Source of the DNA: Schizochytrium sp. TIO01
Lineage: Eukaryota; Sar; Bigyra; Thraustochytrida; Thraustochytriidae
DNA: 64,000 bases
Direction: 5' to 3'
NCBI GenBank assembly: GCA_004764695.1
Contig: SMSO01000007.1
Coordinates: 894,001-958,000 of the forward strand
A program made the position numbers and the translations under genes. Numbering within the stretch: position 1 is the stretch's first letter; each line of letters opens with the position of its first letter. Shown here piece after piece: positions 32,872 to 43,218 of the stretch. The notes under the pieces were generated by a model. It was not told where the DNA came from. It was given only the letters and a program-made list of their open reading frames with translations, and made no database searches.

Positions 32872-33195
32872 GCTGAGAGCACCAAAGGGACTCCTGAGTT
32901 TGAAGACTTGGGGCAGTTAGCTTCTTCTTTCTGTGTTGGTGTCGTCTGTTATTCTCTTTCTTCAAGGCCGCCGAAGCTAGAACTGCCATCGGTTTGATCT
33001 GTGCAGTAGATCTCTTGACGAGGTTGATCTCATCCCGAGCCACCGCATCCTTGAAAACGGCGAGCGAAACTAATTCGATTGCTGTTTCTCTGTTAGTTTC
33101 ATTGGTTTTAATTTTTCAGTAGTTTCTATCTTTTTGCCAAGTCATTTTAAAATGAATTTTGAAATGAATTTTGTTTTAACATAAATTTATATTTT

Positions 33196-33217
33196 AAAAA
33201 AAAAAAAAAAAAAAAAA
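33196..33217. repeat. Poly-A run
   Basis: Twenty-two consecutive A residues. No reverse-transcribed element is recognisable on its 5' side. Confidence 0.9.
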
Positions 33218-33737
33218 GTTAAGAAAAGGATAAAAGTTTCAAACGAAAGAATGGCTTTTGAAACCGAAAAGAAAACTTGAAAGTTTGAAAGCTGAAAGTT
33301 GAAAGTTGAAAGTGAAGACAAGAGACAGGATACTGTTATTTATTTCTTTCGAGCTCGAGTCCAAATTGCAGCCAGCCCAGGCTCTTCTGCCATGAGCGGC
33401 AGAATACGCAAGCAGCGTCCAGGAGGTCCTAGACGCGATACGCAGACAGCCAGTCACGTCCAGAGGTCACTCGGATCGCATCGCAGCGCAGCGCAGCGCG
33501 AGCATCTTGACCTCTCGAGTACTTACCACCCCTAAAGCTTCGATGTGGTTTGGCGTCGAATAGTTCTTCCTTCCCTTCGGAACCTGCCTCGTCGATTGCT
33601 ATGAAAATATCAAGCGATATGCCTACACTCTGAGAGGCAGCGAGTTGAAACCTTTCGGAAACTTGGCCTATACTCACTCGCGCCAAAACAATCGCTCAGT
33701 GCGCATTCTTGTATCATCATCCGCTCTTCCTTCGTAT

Positions 33738-33767
33738 AGATTGATTGATTGATTGATTGATTGATTT
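33738..33767. repeat. GATT tetranucleotide run
   Basis: Seven GATT units. Confidence 0.85.
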
Positions 33768-34803
33768 CCAGAGAGAGATTGAAGAAGTACGATCCATTCA
33801 TCCGCAAACTACAGCTTGAGTCAGTCTCTGCTGCGACAGATTGCGCGCCCCTTTATTAGCACCAGACTGGTGTATTTACATTGACTTTAATATATACTGA
33901 TGGCGCTGGGTCCTGTGGAAAATGCAGCCCTAAGCTAGGGGACGGGAAGGGGGCGTCTGAGGAGAAATAAACAAAGCCCGAAGAAAGCAAGCTTTCATTA
34001 ATACTACTCTTGATTTGTTGATTTTTTTTTATCATTTTTTTTTTTCTATTTGATCGATAAAACAAAATAAAATAAAACAAAAATAAAAAGACATGCACAG
34101 AAACTTGAAAGGCTCAAGACTTCGCTCGAAGCTGCGCGAGAGGAGCTCTTGCGCGAAGAAAGCCGCAGAATCAGCTTCGATCTAGCGAACGCAGGAGGAG
34201 ACAGCTCCCGCAGACACACAGCGGGCGGCCTGCGAGGCCGAGCTCCAGCCCAAGCCGGGAGCCGCGGGCGGTTTCTTTCTGCGTCTGATGTTCTTCGTTC
34301 TTCGTTTGTAGATATGTATATATAGAGAGAGAAGGAGCGGAATCAGGCCGATTTTTCAAACTTCGAAAGAACTTCTCTTCGAACTCCAAAGTTCAACCCG
34401 CTCATTTATCGCCAGCGCCGACCCGAGCGGGCTCCAGGCCGTTGCGCGGAGGGGTCTCGTTCGCCAGGCCGGGCCCGCAAGCCCTGGAGCCTTGAAGGTC
34501 TCGAGGATTCATGATCGCAAGCGGCTCTTGAGGGGATAATTTCCACTCGCCCAAGTTTATGATCACCGTCTGTCTGCCTGGTAAAATCTGCTATCGCAGC
34601 AGCCAGCTTCTCTGCGTCTCTGCGCTTGGAAGGCGAGGACCGCGCAGCCTCTTCCGTGGCGGGCCCGAAGCGCCTGGGCCTGAGGGCTTGCGGCGGCATC
34701 TTGGCCAGAGTCTTCGTCATCGTCATCGGCAGCATCATCGCCATCCTCGTCGTTGTTGCACTGCGCTGAAGAAGAAAGAGGTTTTCTGTCTCTGGTTCAA
34801 GTT

Positions 34804-35092
34804 TTTGGAATTTGAATTTATAGAATTTGAATTGTTGGAATTTGAATTTGGGGAGAAGGGGGAAAAAACAAAACAATAATACTAATAATACTAATCATGA
34901 ATAGAAATGATTTTGAAGAAAGAGAGAAAGAACTTGAAGAGCAAAGAACCTCTCGAATTCAAAAACTTGAGAATGATTTGAATTTTGAATTTTGAATGTT
35001 GAACTTCGAAAGCGAAGGCTTCGAGTTCGAGTTCGAGTTTGAATTTGAATTTGAATTCGCATTCGCATTCGCATTGGCATTCGCATGTAAAC
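34804..35092. repeat. GAATTT-type hexamers, two clusters
   Basis: GAATTT units occur at 34804-34850, and GAATTT grading into GAGTTC and CATTCG units at about 34975-35092. They belong to the same hexamer family as the arrays near 7.2, 11.3 and 19.7 kb. Confidence 0.8.
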
Positions 35093-35502
35093 TTGGATTT
35101 GGGTTGGACTCCAAAGCCTGGGACGGCAGGCAAAGCAAGCGCTGCGAGCCTTCGAAGACACGAGAGGCGGCGGCGACCCAGAGGATTCCTGACCTGCCGC
35201 AGATCGACAACCGCGTAGGGAGGAGCGCTAGTTCGACTTTCGGCGGCGGAAGCCAAGCTTGGCTCTGATGAAACGACGAGGTTCGACGCGGCGGATCTTT
35301 CTGTCGCCTCCTGTCCTGTGGACTTTGAAAGCGCCTTGGGATCGACCATCAGCTTGAAGGCGAAGAAGCGGCGGTCGTCGGAGGCAGGAGCAAAACGACT
35401 CGCCCGGGCGGTGCGTAACCCGCCGATCCAGGCACCGAGGAGCTTCAAGCCCTGGCAAGCGAGCAAGTGTGGTCAGCGAGAGAGCTGTTGAGCGAGTGCA
35501 TT

Positions 35503-35570
35503 CGATCTATCTATCGATCTATCTATCGATCGATCAGTCAGCCAATCAATCAATGAATGAATGAATGAAC
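35503..35570. repeat. ATCT/ATCG then AATG tetranucleotide tract
   Basis: ATCTATCG units are followed by AATC and then GAAT units. Confidence 0.85.
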
Positions 35571-36086
35571 TACTCATTCTTTCCACTCGAGTTCGTTCGT
35601 ACGCTTGCTCGCTCACTCATGCGGTGCATTCATGCAGTGCATGCACAGAACTTCGGATGGAGAAGGTGAGCCAAAGGTCCAAGCGCAAGCTCGAGCTCGG
35701 GCGGGCTGCGCTCTGTTGTGCTTCGTCGGTGCACTCCGCGTAGATTTGCAGCGGATAGTGGGTACATAATATCTAGTTCAAAGTTGCTGGATTCGCTCGC
35801 TTATTGTTGCTGTTTTTGATGTTGATGTTGATGTTGATGGTGGTGTTCTTCCGCCGCTTCAAGTCCTGGCTTTACTCTAGAGAAAGGTCGGTTCCTTGTC
35901 GCGAAGGGGAGGCGTGAAAAGCTCGTTCGACAAGACCACGTGAACGAGCGAGGGAGGACCAGACAGTGCCAGCTGCGAGAACTGGCGCTGCCGGAGGATA
36001 ACTGCTTGTTTGCTTGCTTGCTAGGTTGGTGCATCTCTTCCGCAGAAAAGGGCTTCGATTCGGTGGCCTTGCTTCGAGTTGGTTTC

Positions 36087-36174
36087 GATCAATCAATCAA
36101 TCAATCAGTCAATCAATATCAATCAATCAATCAATCAGTCAATCAATATCAATCAATCAATCAATCAATCAATC
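36087..36174. repeat. AATC tetranucleotide array
   Basis: About 20 AATC units with regular AGTCAATCAATATC interruptions, so a longer unit is duplicated. Confidence 0.9.
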
Positions 36175-36971
36175 GAGAAAACTTTGAACTTTGAATAGAA
36201 AGGGACACTGACATCTTCTTTGGCTTTGAATCAGAAGGTAGGTAGGTACCTATTAATTTTCATTGGGTTTTCTTTAGAAAGAAATGCACTGTGCAAAGAA
36301 ACAGCGCCGGCTTTGGCAAAAGAAAGACTCGAAAGCGGAGGAGAAGAGAAGGTGTCGTTCTGTTTAGAAGGAAGAAATACATTCGGGCGCGCAGCAGGAG
36401 GTAGGTAGGGACTACTACGTACTCTCCAAAATTACACGGTCGCGGGATCGTCCAGGTGTTGCCAACTTGAGGTTGAAGAGAGAGAATCGGCAGTTAAGAG
36501 CACCCCCCTCCTCTGCCGTGCTCTTGTTGACCAAAGAAGAGAACCTTGCTTTATTTTTGTTTTCGAATTCCTTTTGGGACCCGATTTTCTCTTTGAAGTT
36601 CTTCTTAGCAGTGTCTTCGCACTTTGATTCTTTTTATTTTTATTCTTTCTTTCTTCAAGTTTAAGTTGCGTTGAAAGAAAGAATGAAAAGTGAAAATTTC
36701 ATTTAAACAAAAGATACTTGAGGAAGGCGTTCCGTCTGGATCGAAAAGGTAGTAGTATTATTTTTAGTAGTAAGAGTAGTAGTATTATTATTAGTAGCAG
36801 CAGTACCTGGCGACAGGCGATCCTCAAAACCGCATCCTCCAACACAAAGAGGGTAGAGGAAAGCAGACCGTAGAAGGTACTTTAATAAAAACAAAACAAA
36901 ACAAGTAAAGCCAAAGAGGAAAAGTAACAAAGAGCCTCGAGAAGGTCGGCAAACTCCAAACCTGTGTCAAG

Positions 36972-39900
36972 ATGTCCGAGGCATTGCTCTCGGAAGTCTG
37001 GGATGACAGCGAGGTGGCCGCGGCGGCGGGCCTCGACGAGGAGGCAACCCAGAAGCTCGCAATGATGACTGAAGACGATGTGGCACCTGACCAGGAGGAC
37101 GATGAAGTTATAATCGTGGAGCACAGACCTGCCTCTTCCTGTGAACAACAATCAAAACAGCAAGAACTTGTATTTCCACAAGGAGGAGCGGAACAAAATC
37201 AAAATAGCTTTGAGGATGCCCTCGACAGCTCACCTCAAGACCAGAGGCAGCATAGAACACAGAGAGTAAATCGAAATCACTCAACGGATGCTGCAATCGT
37301 GCCTGGGAAACTTACACGGCGCGATGAATTGTCTTGTGCACAAAATGTTGAGCCTAACTCGTACCTGCTTACGGGGGTGCAAGACAATAATGCAAATCAA
37401 GGTGAAAACCACTTGGTTAATGACAGCGAACCTAGCTTGAAGAGCAGCAGCAGCAACAGCAGTAGAAATGGTTCCGGCAAGATATCAAAAAGAGCTCAAT
37501 TGACGGAAGCAGCCCAAGATAGCGGAAACGCTGTGAGTGGAACTGCAAGAAACGCTGCAAATGGGTTTGACAAAGTCATGCTTAGTCTGCTCAGTATTTC
37601 GGACACGGATGTGGTGCTGACGGAATTCTTCGAAGAGTTTGAGGGCCTTGAACCACTCCAAGCCTGTGGTGAAGAACACGTGAATTGGGAAGATTCGTGC
37701 TGTGATACAGGCAGTGAACACTCGAATCACAACAACAATAGCAGCAATGGCCAGCACCACTGTATTCATCAGCTTAATCAACATAATGAAGCTAGCTTAC
37801 ATAAGCAACTTGCTACGACAGGCAGTAGCAACGGTCGCAACAGCAGCAGTTGTAGTAACAGTCCACGGCAGAGCCTTCACAGCCACAAACACAGACAAAC
37901 TTCAAGAAATCGAGGACATATAAGCCAGACAGTGCAAGATTGCTCATCCAATCAACTCTTGGATAGCGGGACCTTTGACGTGGAGCCTTCTAGCAAGATG
38001 CCATCGTCGGATCCGGCACGAATGCCACCTTCTCCTCCCAAAGCTCCAGCATTGGACGATGATATTTTCGGCATGTATGGCGAAGAAGATTATGATCACA
38101 AGAACCAAGAGCATGATCAAGCGCCCGTCTACATCAAGTCCGAGCCCTTGGATATCCAAGAAACCTCGCGGATCACTACCTTACCACCAAACCCGCCATC
38201 TGTGTTGAAATACGAATCAGAAGCTTTTCAGACGGATTTTGGCGATTTTGATGACTCAGATTCAAGTATTTTTGGGTCTTCTACAGACGAGCCCACAGCC
38301 TCGCATTCTTCGCGCTCCCTTTCGCCGCCCTTTGCACCTGGGGACTTTTCTATCAACCACTCGGACGCCCACGAGAATGCCATGGGAATGGAAAATGGCA
38401 CTCTCTATGGTTCCTTTGATGAACATCTCTTTGTTGACCGCTATCAACGAAATAACAAATGCTCAGGACTCAAAAATCTGCGTTGTTTCCCTAACTGTGG
38501 TCCAACTCACCAGCCACGAAAGTTTTGTGGACAAGGCATCACCTTCCATGCTGTGTACAAACCCGAATTCCAGAACGACGAGTACGCCAGCAAACCTAAC
38601 TTCATTGCTTACGGACGCTTCGATACTGCTTCAGGCCGCTTCAAAGATGTAGAAATTGGCACTGAGATCCCACTCGACACTATTCGCACCAGTGAACGCA
38701 AACGAGGACGCCCTCTTGCCCCATGGTACCCCAGCTACCAAGACTCAGCAAAGTCTGGTGACGCGTCTTATCTTATCGACTTCAAGTTCAACAGCAAGGA
38801 ACATCAGGGCTGGCACTATGACTGGGTCGCTACCAAATATACATGCGATACTCTCCATGTCTTCAATGTGTATATTTTTACTATTGACGAGGACAAAAAC
38901 ACCCTCCAGTGTGTTGGCAAGTTCTCAAGTCCTGCCTTTCAGCTATACTGCCGCCGCCGCCAGCGGTTCCGTCGGATGGCTCCAGTCACAAAGTCCTCAC
39001 CTGCCACATTATTGTACCATATCGCTGTGCTTTTACAAAAGGCACAGGACCCGGCAGTTGAGGATTCTGATGTTGAGTCACCAAGTTCACCTCAGAGCAT
39101 CGACGAGGCATCCATAAGCTCGAAGACTCAGCAGCTTAGCCCCCAAGAAAAGTACCGTCGTCTCCAACGCATTCTGCGTCGCCTTGCCCACCATGTTGTA
39201 TCAGAAAGCGCCTTCACAGACCACATCACAAATGTATGCCAAGATATTGCGTATCGCCGTGACCGCGGTGAAAGCATTGATCTTGGCTTCAATCGTTTCC
39301 TTGAAGCGATTCGGCAATATTTGCATGATTACCTTCAGGAAAATGGCTCAACATTGACGGAGATTGAAGAGCTCTACACTGCAGCCGCCGATATCATCAA
39401 GAGCAGCCAGAATAATGTGCAAACATCAGACGTTGGAGTCTTTGGGCTTGTTCACCCTTCAGCATCCATTTCCAGTGCTGCTCCTCCTGCTCCTGAGGTA
39501 GCGGCCTCGATGTCTACACAACCTTCTGTAGTTAGAGATGATGATGCCGGAGAAAGATCGTTCGATCAACGAAAATATGGTACGGCTCCTCTAAAGGACG
39601 CAAAGAATCCAGAACGTCGTGTGCGCCAAGTATTTCTCAACCTCATCGACGCCTTCAGTACTCAGGCAAATCGCATCAAACGTCCGCGTCGTGTAGAGCC
39701 TCACGTTCTCGAAGGCCTTGAAGGCCTCTCAAAACGCCTTCGTATTGAATTGTACTCTCCCTCGGACTCTGCCACTGTACTCGGGTCCCCGCGCGAGACC
39801 TCGATTGAATGCGCTGTACGTCTCCCCAAAGCAGACCTTGACAAGTACTATCAATATGATCCTTCCCAGCCTTGGATCGGCTTTGATCCAAACGGAAAGC

Positions 39901-40445
39901 CCGATGTTTCGGGTATCTGGGCCCCAGAGGCCTACAGTGCTCTTCGTCTTCAGCAATTGCGCGTGGGCACTATGAAGATGCCCTGGATGCGTAGTAAAAT
40001 GCTCAGTTCGATGGAACGCGAGCTAAGTCTTCAGCACACCCCAACGACACTGTCGATTCAATTGCGGCGGAAGCTTCTTTCCGATGGATTTATCGACTAT
40101 GTCTTTGATGGAAAAGAGCATCCTTTCGACTTAAAAGATCCACTCATGTGTGTCGCAACACCTATGGCACTTACCAAGCAGGCTTTTACGGTGGGTAATG
40201 CAGTGGTAATTCGCCATCGCTATTCGGAAGTGTCACGCTACACACGTCTTTGGTGGAGATCGCCCACCAACAACGCACTTTTGGGACGTGGAATCCTTGA
40301 ATTCCGCGCCTCTATGGAGTCGCCATGGTCGATTCACTCCATGTTGGTTGCAGATGCACATGCCGTGACTTCCCCCGACCCTCAATTCATCAACTCTCAT
40401 GAACTTGTCGATCTTCCTCCCTCACCTGCTCTGTTGCAGCTGTGA
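36972..40445 (+). CDS. Transcription-factor-like protein, soluble relative of the TM2 fusion
   Basis: A single exon encodes 1157 residues from a true ATG. Residues 1-480 are disordered: an acidic start, runs of S, N, Q and H, an acidic D-D-D-I-F-G patch, and a SUMO-consensus I-K-S-E-P near 388. Residues about 490-665 form a folded domain with K-N-L-R-C-F-P-N-C near 501-509, a G-Q-G after it, and a strand-rich end finishing in C-R-R-R-Q-R-F-R-R. Order and motifs match residues 405-592 of the protein at 2640-5966. A helical region (about 725-815) and a further strand-rich C-terminal segment (about 960-1157) follow. There are no membrane segments. A nuclear DNA-binding regulator is the natural inference, from the activation-like N-terminus, the basic domain end and the SUMO site. 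I cannot name the DNA-binding family. A distant p53/NDT80-like immunoglobulin fold is possible. Confidence 0.88.
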   Translation: MSEALLSEVWDDSEVAAAAGLDEEATQKLAMMTEDDVAPDQEDDEVIIVEHRPASSCEQQSKQQELVFPQGGAEQNQNSFEDALDSSPQDQRQHRTQRVNRNHSTDAAIVPGKLTRRDELSCAQNVEPNSYLLTGVQDNNANQGENHLVNDSEPSLKSSSSNSSRNGSGKISKRAQLTEAAQDSGNAVSGTARNAANGFDKVMLSLLSISDTDVVLTEFFEEFEGLEPLQACGEEHVNWEDSCCDTGSEHSNHNNNSSNGQHHCIHQLNQHNEASLHKQLATTGSSNGRNSSSCSNSPRQSLHSHKHRQTSRNRGHISQTVQDCSSNQLLDSGTFDVEPSSKMPSSDPARMPPSPPKAPALDDDIFGMYGEEDYDHKNQEHDQAPVYIKSEPLDIQETSRITTLPPNPPSVLKYESEAFQTDFGDFDDSDSSIFGSSTDEPTASHSSRSLSPPFAPGDFSINHSDAHENAMGMENGTLYGSFDEHLFVDRYQRNNKCSGLKNLRCFPNCGPTHQPRKFCGQGITFHAVYKPEFQNDEYASKPNFIAYGRFDTASGRFKDVEIGTEIPLDTIRTSERKRGRPLAPWYPSYQDSAKSGDASYLIDFKFNSKEHQGWHYDWVATKYTCDTLHVFNVYIFTIDEDKNTLQCVGKFSSPAFQLYCRRRQRFRRMAPVTKSSPATLLYHIAVLLQKAQDPAVEDSDVESPSSPQSIDEASISSKTQQLSPQEKYRRLQRILRRLAHHVVSESAFTDHITNVCQDIAYRRDRGESIDLGFNRFLEAIRQYLHDYLQENGSTLTEIEELYTAAADIIKSSQNNVQTSDVGVFGLVHPSASISSAAPPAPEVAASMSTQPSVVRDDDAGERSFDQRKYGTAPLKDAKNPERRVRQVFLNLIDAFSTQANRIKRPRRVEPHVLEGLEGLSKRLRIELYSPSDSATVLGSPRETSIECAVRLPKADLDKYYQYDPSQPWIGFDPNGKPDVSGIWAPEAYSALRLQQLRVGTMKMPWMRSKMLSSMERELSLQHTPTTLSIQLRRKLLSDGFIDYVFDGKEHPFDLKDPLMCVATPMALTKQAFTVGNAVVIRHRYSEVSRYTRLWWRSPTNNALLGRGILEFRASMESPWSIHSMLVADAHAVTSPDPQFINSHELVDLPPSPALLQL

Positions 40446-40726
40446 ATTACTAAGCTGGGCCCTCTCGCTAATTCCAGGGCATGCGTAACAACAAAATCTC
40501 ATGTTTCTGAGAGCTGAATAGCTCTTACGTCACAGAACCAGTACCGTTCCTCGAAACTTCTACTTCTTACTATTCTATATTTTTTCTATCTATTTTTTTT
40601 TATGTTTCCCAGCAGCAAAACTTGGCCTGCCGTGAAACCCATTATCCTGACCAGAACCTCTTTTTTTTAATTAAATATAACATGGTTTTCTAAATGATTT
40701 ACAGCTTTGTTGCCTACACTTCCCGC

Positions 40727-41815
40727 CTAATCTGTAAGGTCAATCACCAAAGATTGATGAGACTCTGACTTGCTCAAATCGGTCATACTAATTTCTTGAG
40801 CATTACGACTACGTTTTGGGGAATGTACACCAATTGGTACGACTTCATAAGATGATGTTCTTTTCTTCTTTAACCTTGGCTTTCTGGCAACAGGTTGTTC
40901 TATTGTTGATTTTAACTTAACATCCTTTGCGGTTGAAACTGAAGAAATTGCATCGCCTGCCACAGCAGAAGTAGAGTGCACAAATGAATCAGTTGATGCT
41001 ATCTCGTCTATGACCTTTAAGTCTTTACTAATGCCTTTTGTAGTTTGGCGGGTCTCTTGTTGAGACTTGCGCGAAGACGATTTGTCTGATAAGGAGTTTG
41101 TTGCGGAAATGGTGTCAGCCCTACTCTGTACGCGGCTGTTCTTGCTCTTAGCATTGATGTCTTTTGTGATTGTGTCACTACTGCTGGTAATACTACTAGA
41201 GCTGCCGCCTTTGCTGGTGGTGCTAGTGCTGATGGTTTTGTTGCTTGGGCCAGCCAGCTGAGCAAACCTTTTTTCTGCTGCCTGAGCCGCAAGCAGCCTA
41301 GGATTCACGTTGCGCACTCCTGTGACATTCGCTTTAGCCTTGGAGCCCGCGACACGACCGCGACCTGCAAAAGCCTTTGCTTTGGGCTTCTCCGGTGCTG
41401 ATTCTCCGTCATGCGAGAACTCTTGTTGATGCTGATACTCATCTTTGTACTTGCTGTCGTATTGCCCACACAAACCATCATTGGGTCCCAATCGCAAGGA
41501 GTTCGAGCGCACGAGGTAGAGGAATTGGAGACCGAAATACAAAGAAGGAGAAAATAAGAACAATATCACAGCCAAGAAAGTTAGTATTGTATCCACCCAT
41601 CACCTTCGCAGCGGCATCTTATTATCTCGCTTGGGTTAGACTCCTCGCTCGCAATACACAGCGAGACAAGTGACACCAGTAAAGTATATAAAGACGATGG
41701 AAACGTACCATTTCCACCCAAACTCGCACTGCGGCTTTCCCTTCCTTTTGCTGTTGCCCTTCCTCTGGGTCTTTTGCCGCGAGCCTTGTGCTCTCGTCGT
41801 AGAGCCACGCAGCAT
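40727..41815 (-). CDS. PBZ zinc finger protein with C-terminal SUMO-interacting motif, spliced
   Basis: I model two exons on the minus strand, 41815-41709 and 41453-40727, giving 277 residues. The intron of 255 bases starts GTACGT and ends GACAG. Splicing creates the codon for Cys36 and completes a PAR-binding zinc finger (PBZ): K27-x-x-C30-E-F-G-W-K-C36, then H44-Q-Q-E-F-S-H50. This fits the family pattern K/R-x2-C-x-F/Y-G-x2-C ... H-x3-F/Y-x-H. A basic region follows, then an A-A-Q-A-A-E-K-R helix, a long S/T/K-rich disordered stretch and, at the very end, V-I-D-L-T-D, a classical SUMO-interacting motif. PBZ proteins such as APLF and CHFR bind poly(ADP-ribose) at DNA damage or mitotic checkpoints. 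Without splicing, exon 2 opens into a false hydrophobic start made from the intron's pyrimidine tract. The gene is tail to tail with the preceding one, 281 bases apart. Confidence 0.75.
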
Positions 41816-43218
41816 GCTCTCCAGAAGTAGACAGGCGACAGCTGCAAGAGCGAGTGTGGAGTTTGCGAACTGCTCGACCCTTCGAAGTAATAATAATAAT
41901 TATTACTACTAGGACTAGTAGTGAACAAGCGCTCTCAGAGAACTTCAACCACTCTCTTCTTTAGAAATTTTCTGTCATCTTTCGGTATCAAATCCTGATG
42001 AAGCCGCCCGTGCTACTGATGCATGAATCAAGCCAATCAGGGACCTACGCACAAGTCACCTTTTATTTGACTTGAAGCCGAAGGGATACTAACTGAGTTA
42101 CTGTTTGGTTGATAGGCTGTGTTCATAAGTTTCAAGTCCCTGTGATCTTGCCCATGGCCTTGTTTTGGCAGACGGTGGGCAACGAAATACGCATTCCCTT
42201 TCATTTAGGATGACGTGCTTCCGAATTTTGTTCATGAGCCAAGGATAGTGTAATACCATCAAGGTTTTCCTGAAGGCACCATTTCTATGCTAGGAGTGTG
42301 CACTCTATCTTTGTATCCTCCAGTGCTTCCGTGTCTAGAAAAGAATCCAGAAACGAGGTCACATACCGCCATGTACGCAAATCTTTCCATTTCTTAGCTC
42401 AGAGGAACTTTGGTTCTATTTATCGTACATGTTTTTGCGCAGCTCAAAAGAACGTTAAATTTAATTTCTTGTACAGTGCTTCTTTTTCTCTTTAAGTAGA
42501 AAAAATTATCTTCTCAGGTTAGTTTCTCAGCCCTTTTACCAAGAGTCACCGGTGGGGCTGGCAAAGGATAACTTCTGCTTCTATGGACAGTTTGAGTGCA
42601 TTTAAGTACAAGCTACTCGCAGAAGTAATGGTCGAACTTGTTACTTTACTTCTCAACTAAAAGATAATGGTAAAATTTCTAAACACAAATCGATCCTTCC
42701 CTCACGGAAAGACTCCCAGCAGCAAATACAACCAACGTAACATTTCAAAAGTCTTAAAGTCTCTATCTTCAGTCACTATTCCATTGTGAATCTTATTCTT
42801 GATTTCACCAACAATTTAGGCGGGAATCGTTCACTACAACTACAAATTGATAGAAAACCTCTCAGAGCTTACAAAGTTCTAAAAGATAGTGTTTTCTTCG
42901 ATATTGCATTCACTACGTACATCACACTGGAGTTTATGGAGTACGAAAGGTCGTGCTAAGCAGATAGATACGTACCTACCTCGTCGATGAGATTTCACAC
43001 CATGGATAGCCGTTACGGTATATAAGAGTCTTAGAGGTTATAACTAATGGATCTTAGAGGACACATAGTAGGGACTTTACTTATGCTCTATTCAAAGCCT
43101 GAACAGGAAAAGCCCAAAAATCAAAAACTTTTTTGCAGAAATCCAACTTTCTGGGCCGACAGCTGCGTCTGTAGCACGCTGACAAAGTCGTCGATCATCA
43201 ACATCTATTGGTGGCCAG
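41816..43218. other. Shared upstream region of two divergent genes
   Basis: About 1.4 kb lies between the PBZ gene (minus) and the EF-hand membrane protein gene (plus). It includes TAATAATAATAATTATT near 41888, ACGTACCTACC at 42971-42981 and TAGTAGGGACT at 43066. I see no other gene. Confidence 0.5.

Larger units (their letters stand above)
26249..36971. other. 10.7 kb gene-poor belt rich in simple repeats
   Basis: No gene here can be called with confidence. AT-rich 26.2-28.0 kb includes coding-like minus frames (separate entry). From 28.0 to 36.9 kb, GC-rich patches with phrases such as CTTGGAGGC alternate with at least ten different microsatellites. Long open frames such as that at 28560-29294 occur on both strands at once, which is what GC-rich, stop-poor sequence gives by chance. 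GGTAGGTAGG motifs lie at 36236-36252 and 36400-36410, shortly before the next gene. Confidence 0.5.

Noticed and set aside
33181-33230. Poly-A run as the tail of a retroposon
   Set aside because: No coding relic, tRNA-like head or flanking target-site duplication is visible.
41454-41596. Hydrophobic N-terminus extending the PBZ gene's second exon upstream
   Set aside because: It is the pyrimidine-rich 3' part of an intron read as Leu/Phe codons. Splicing to 41709 completes a zinc finger instead.
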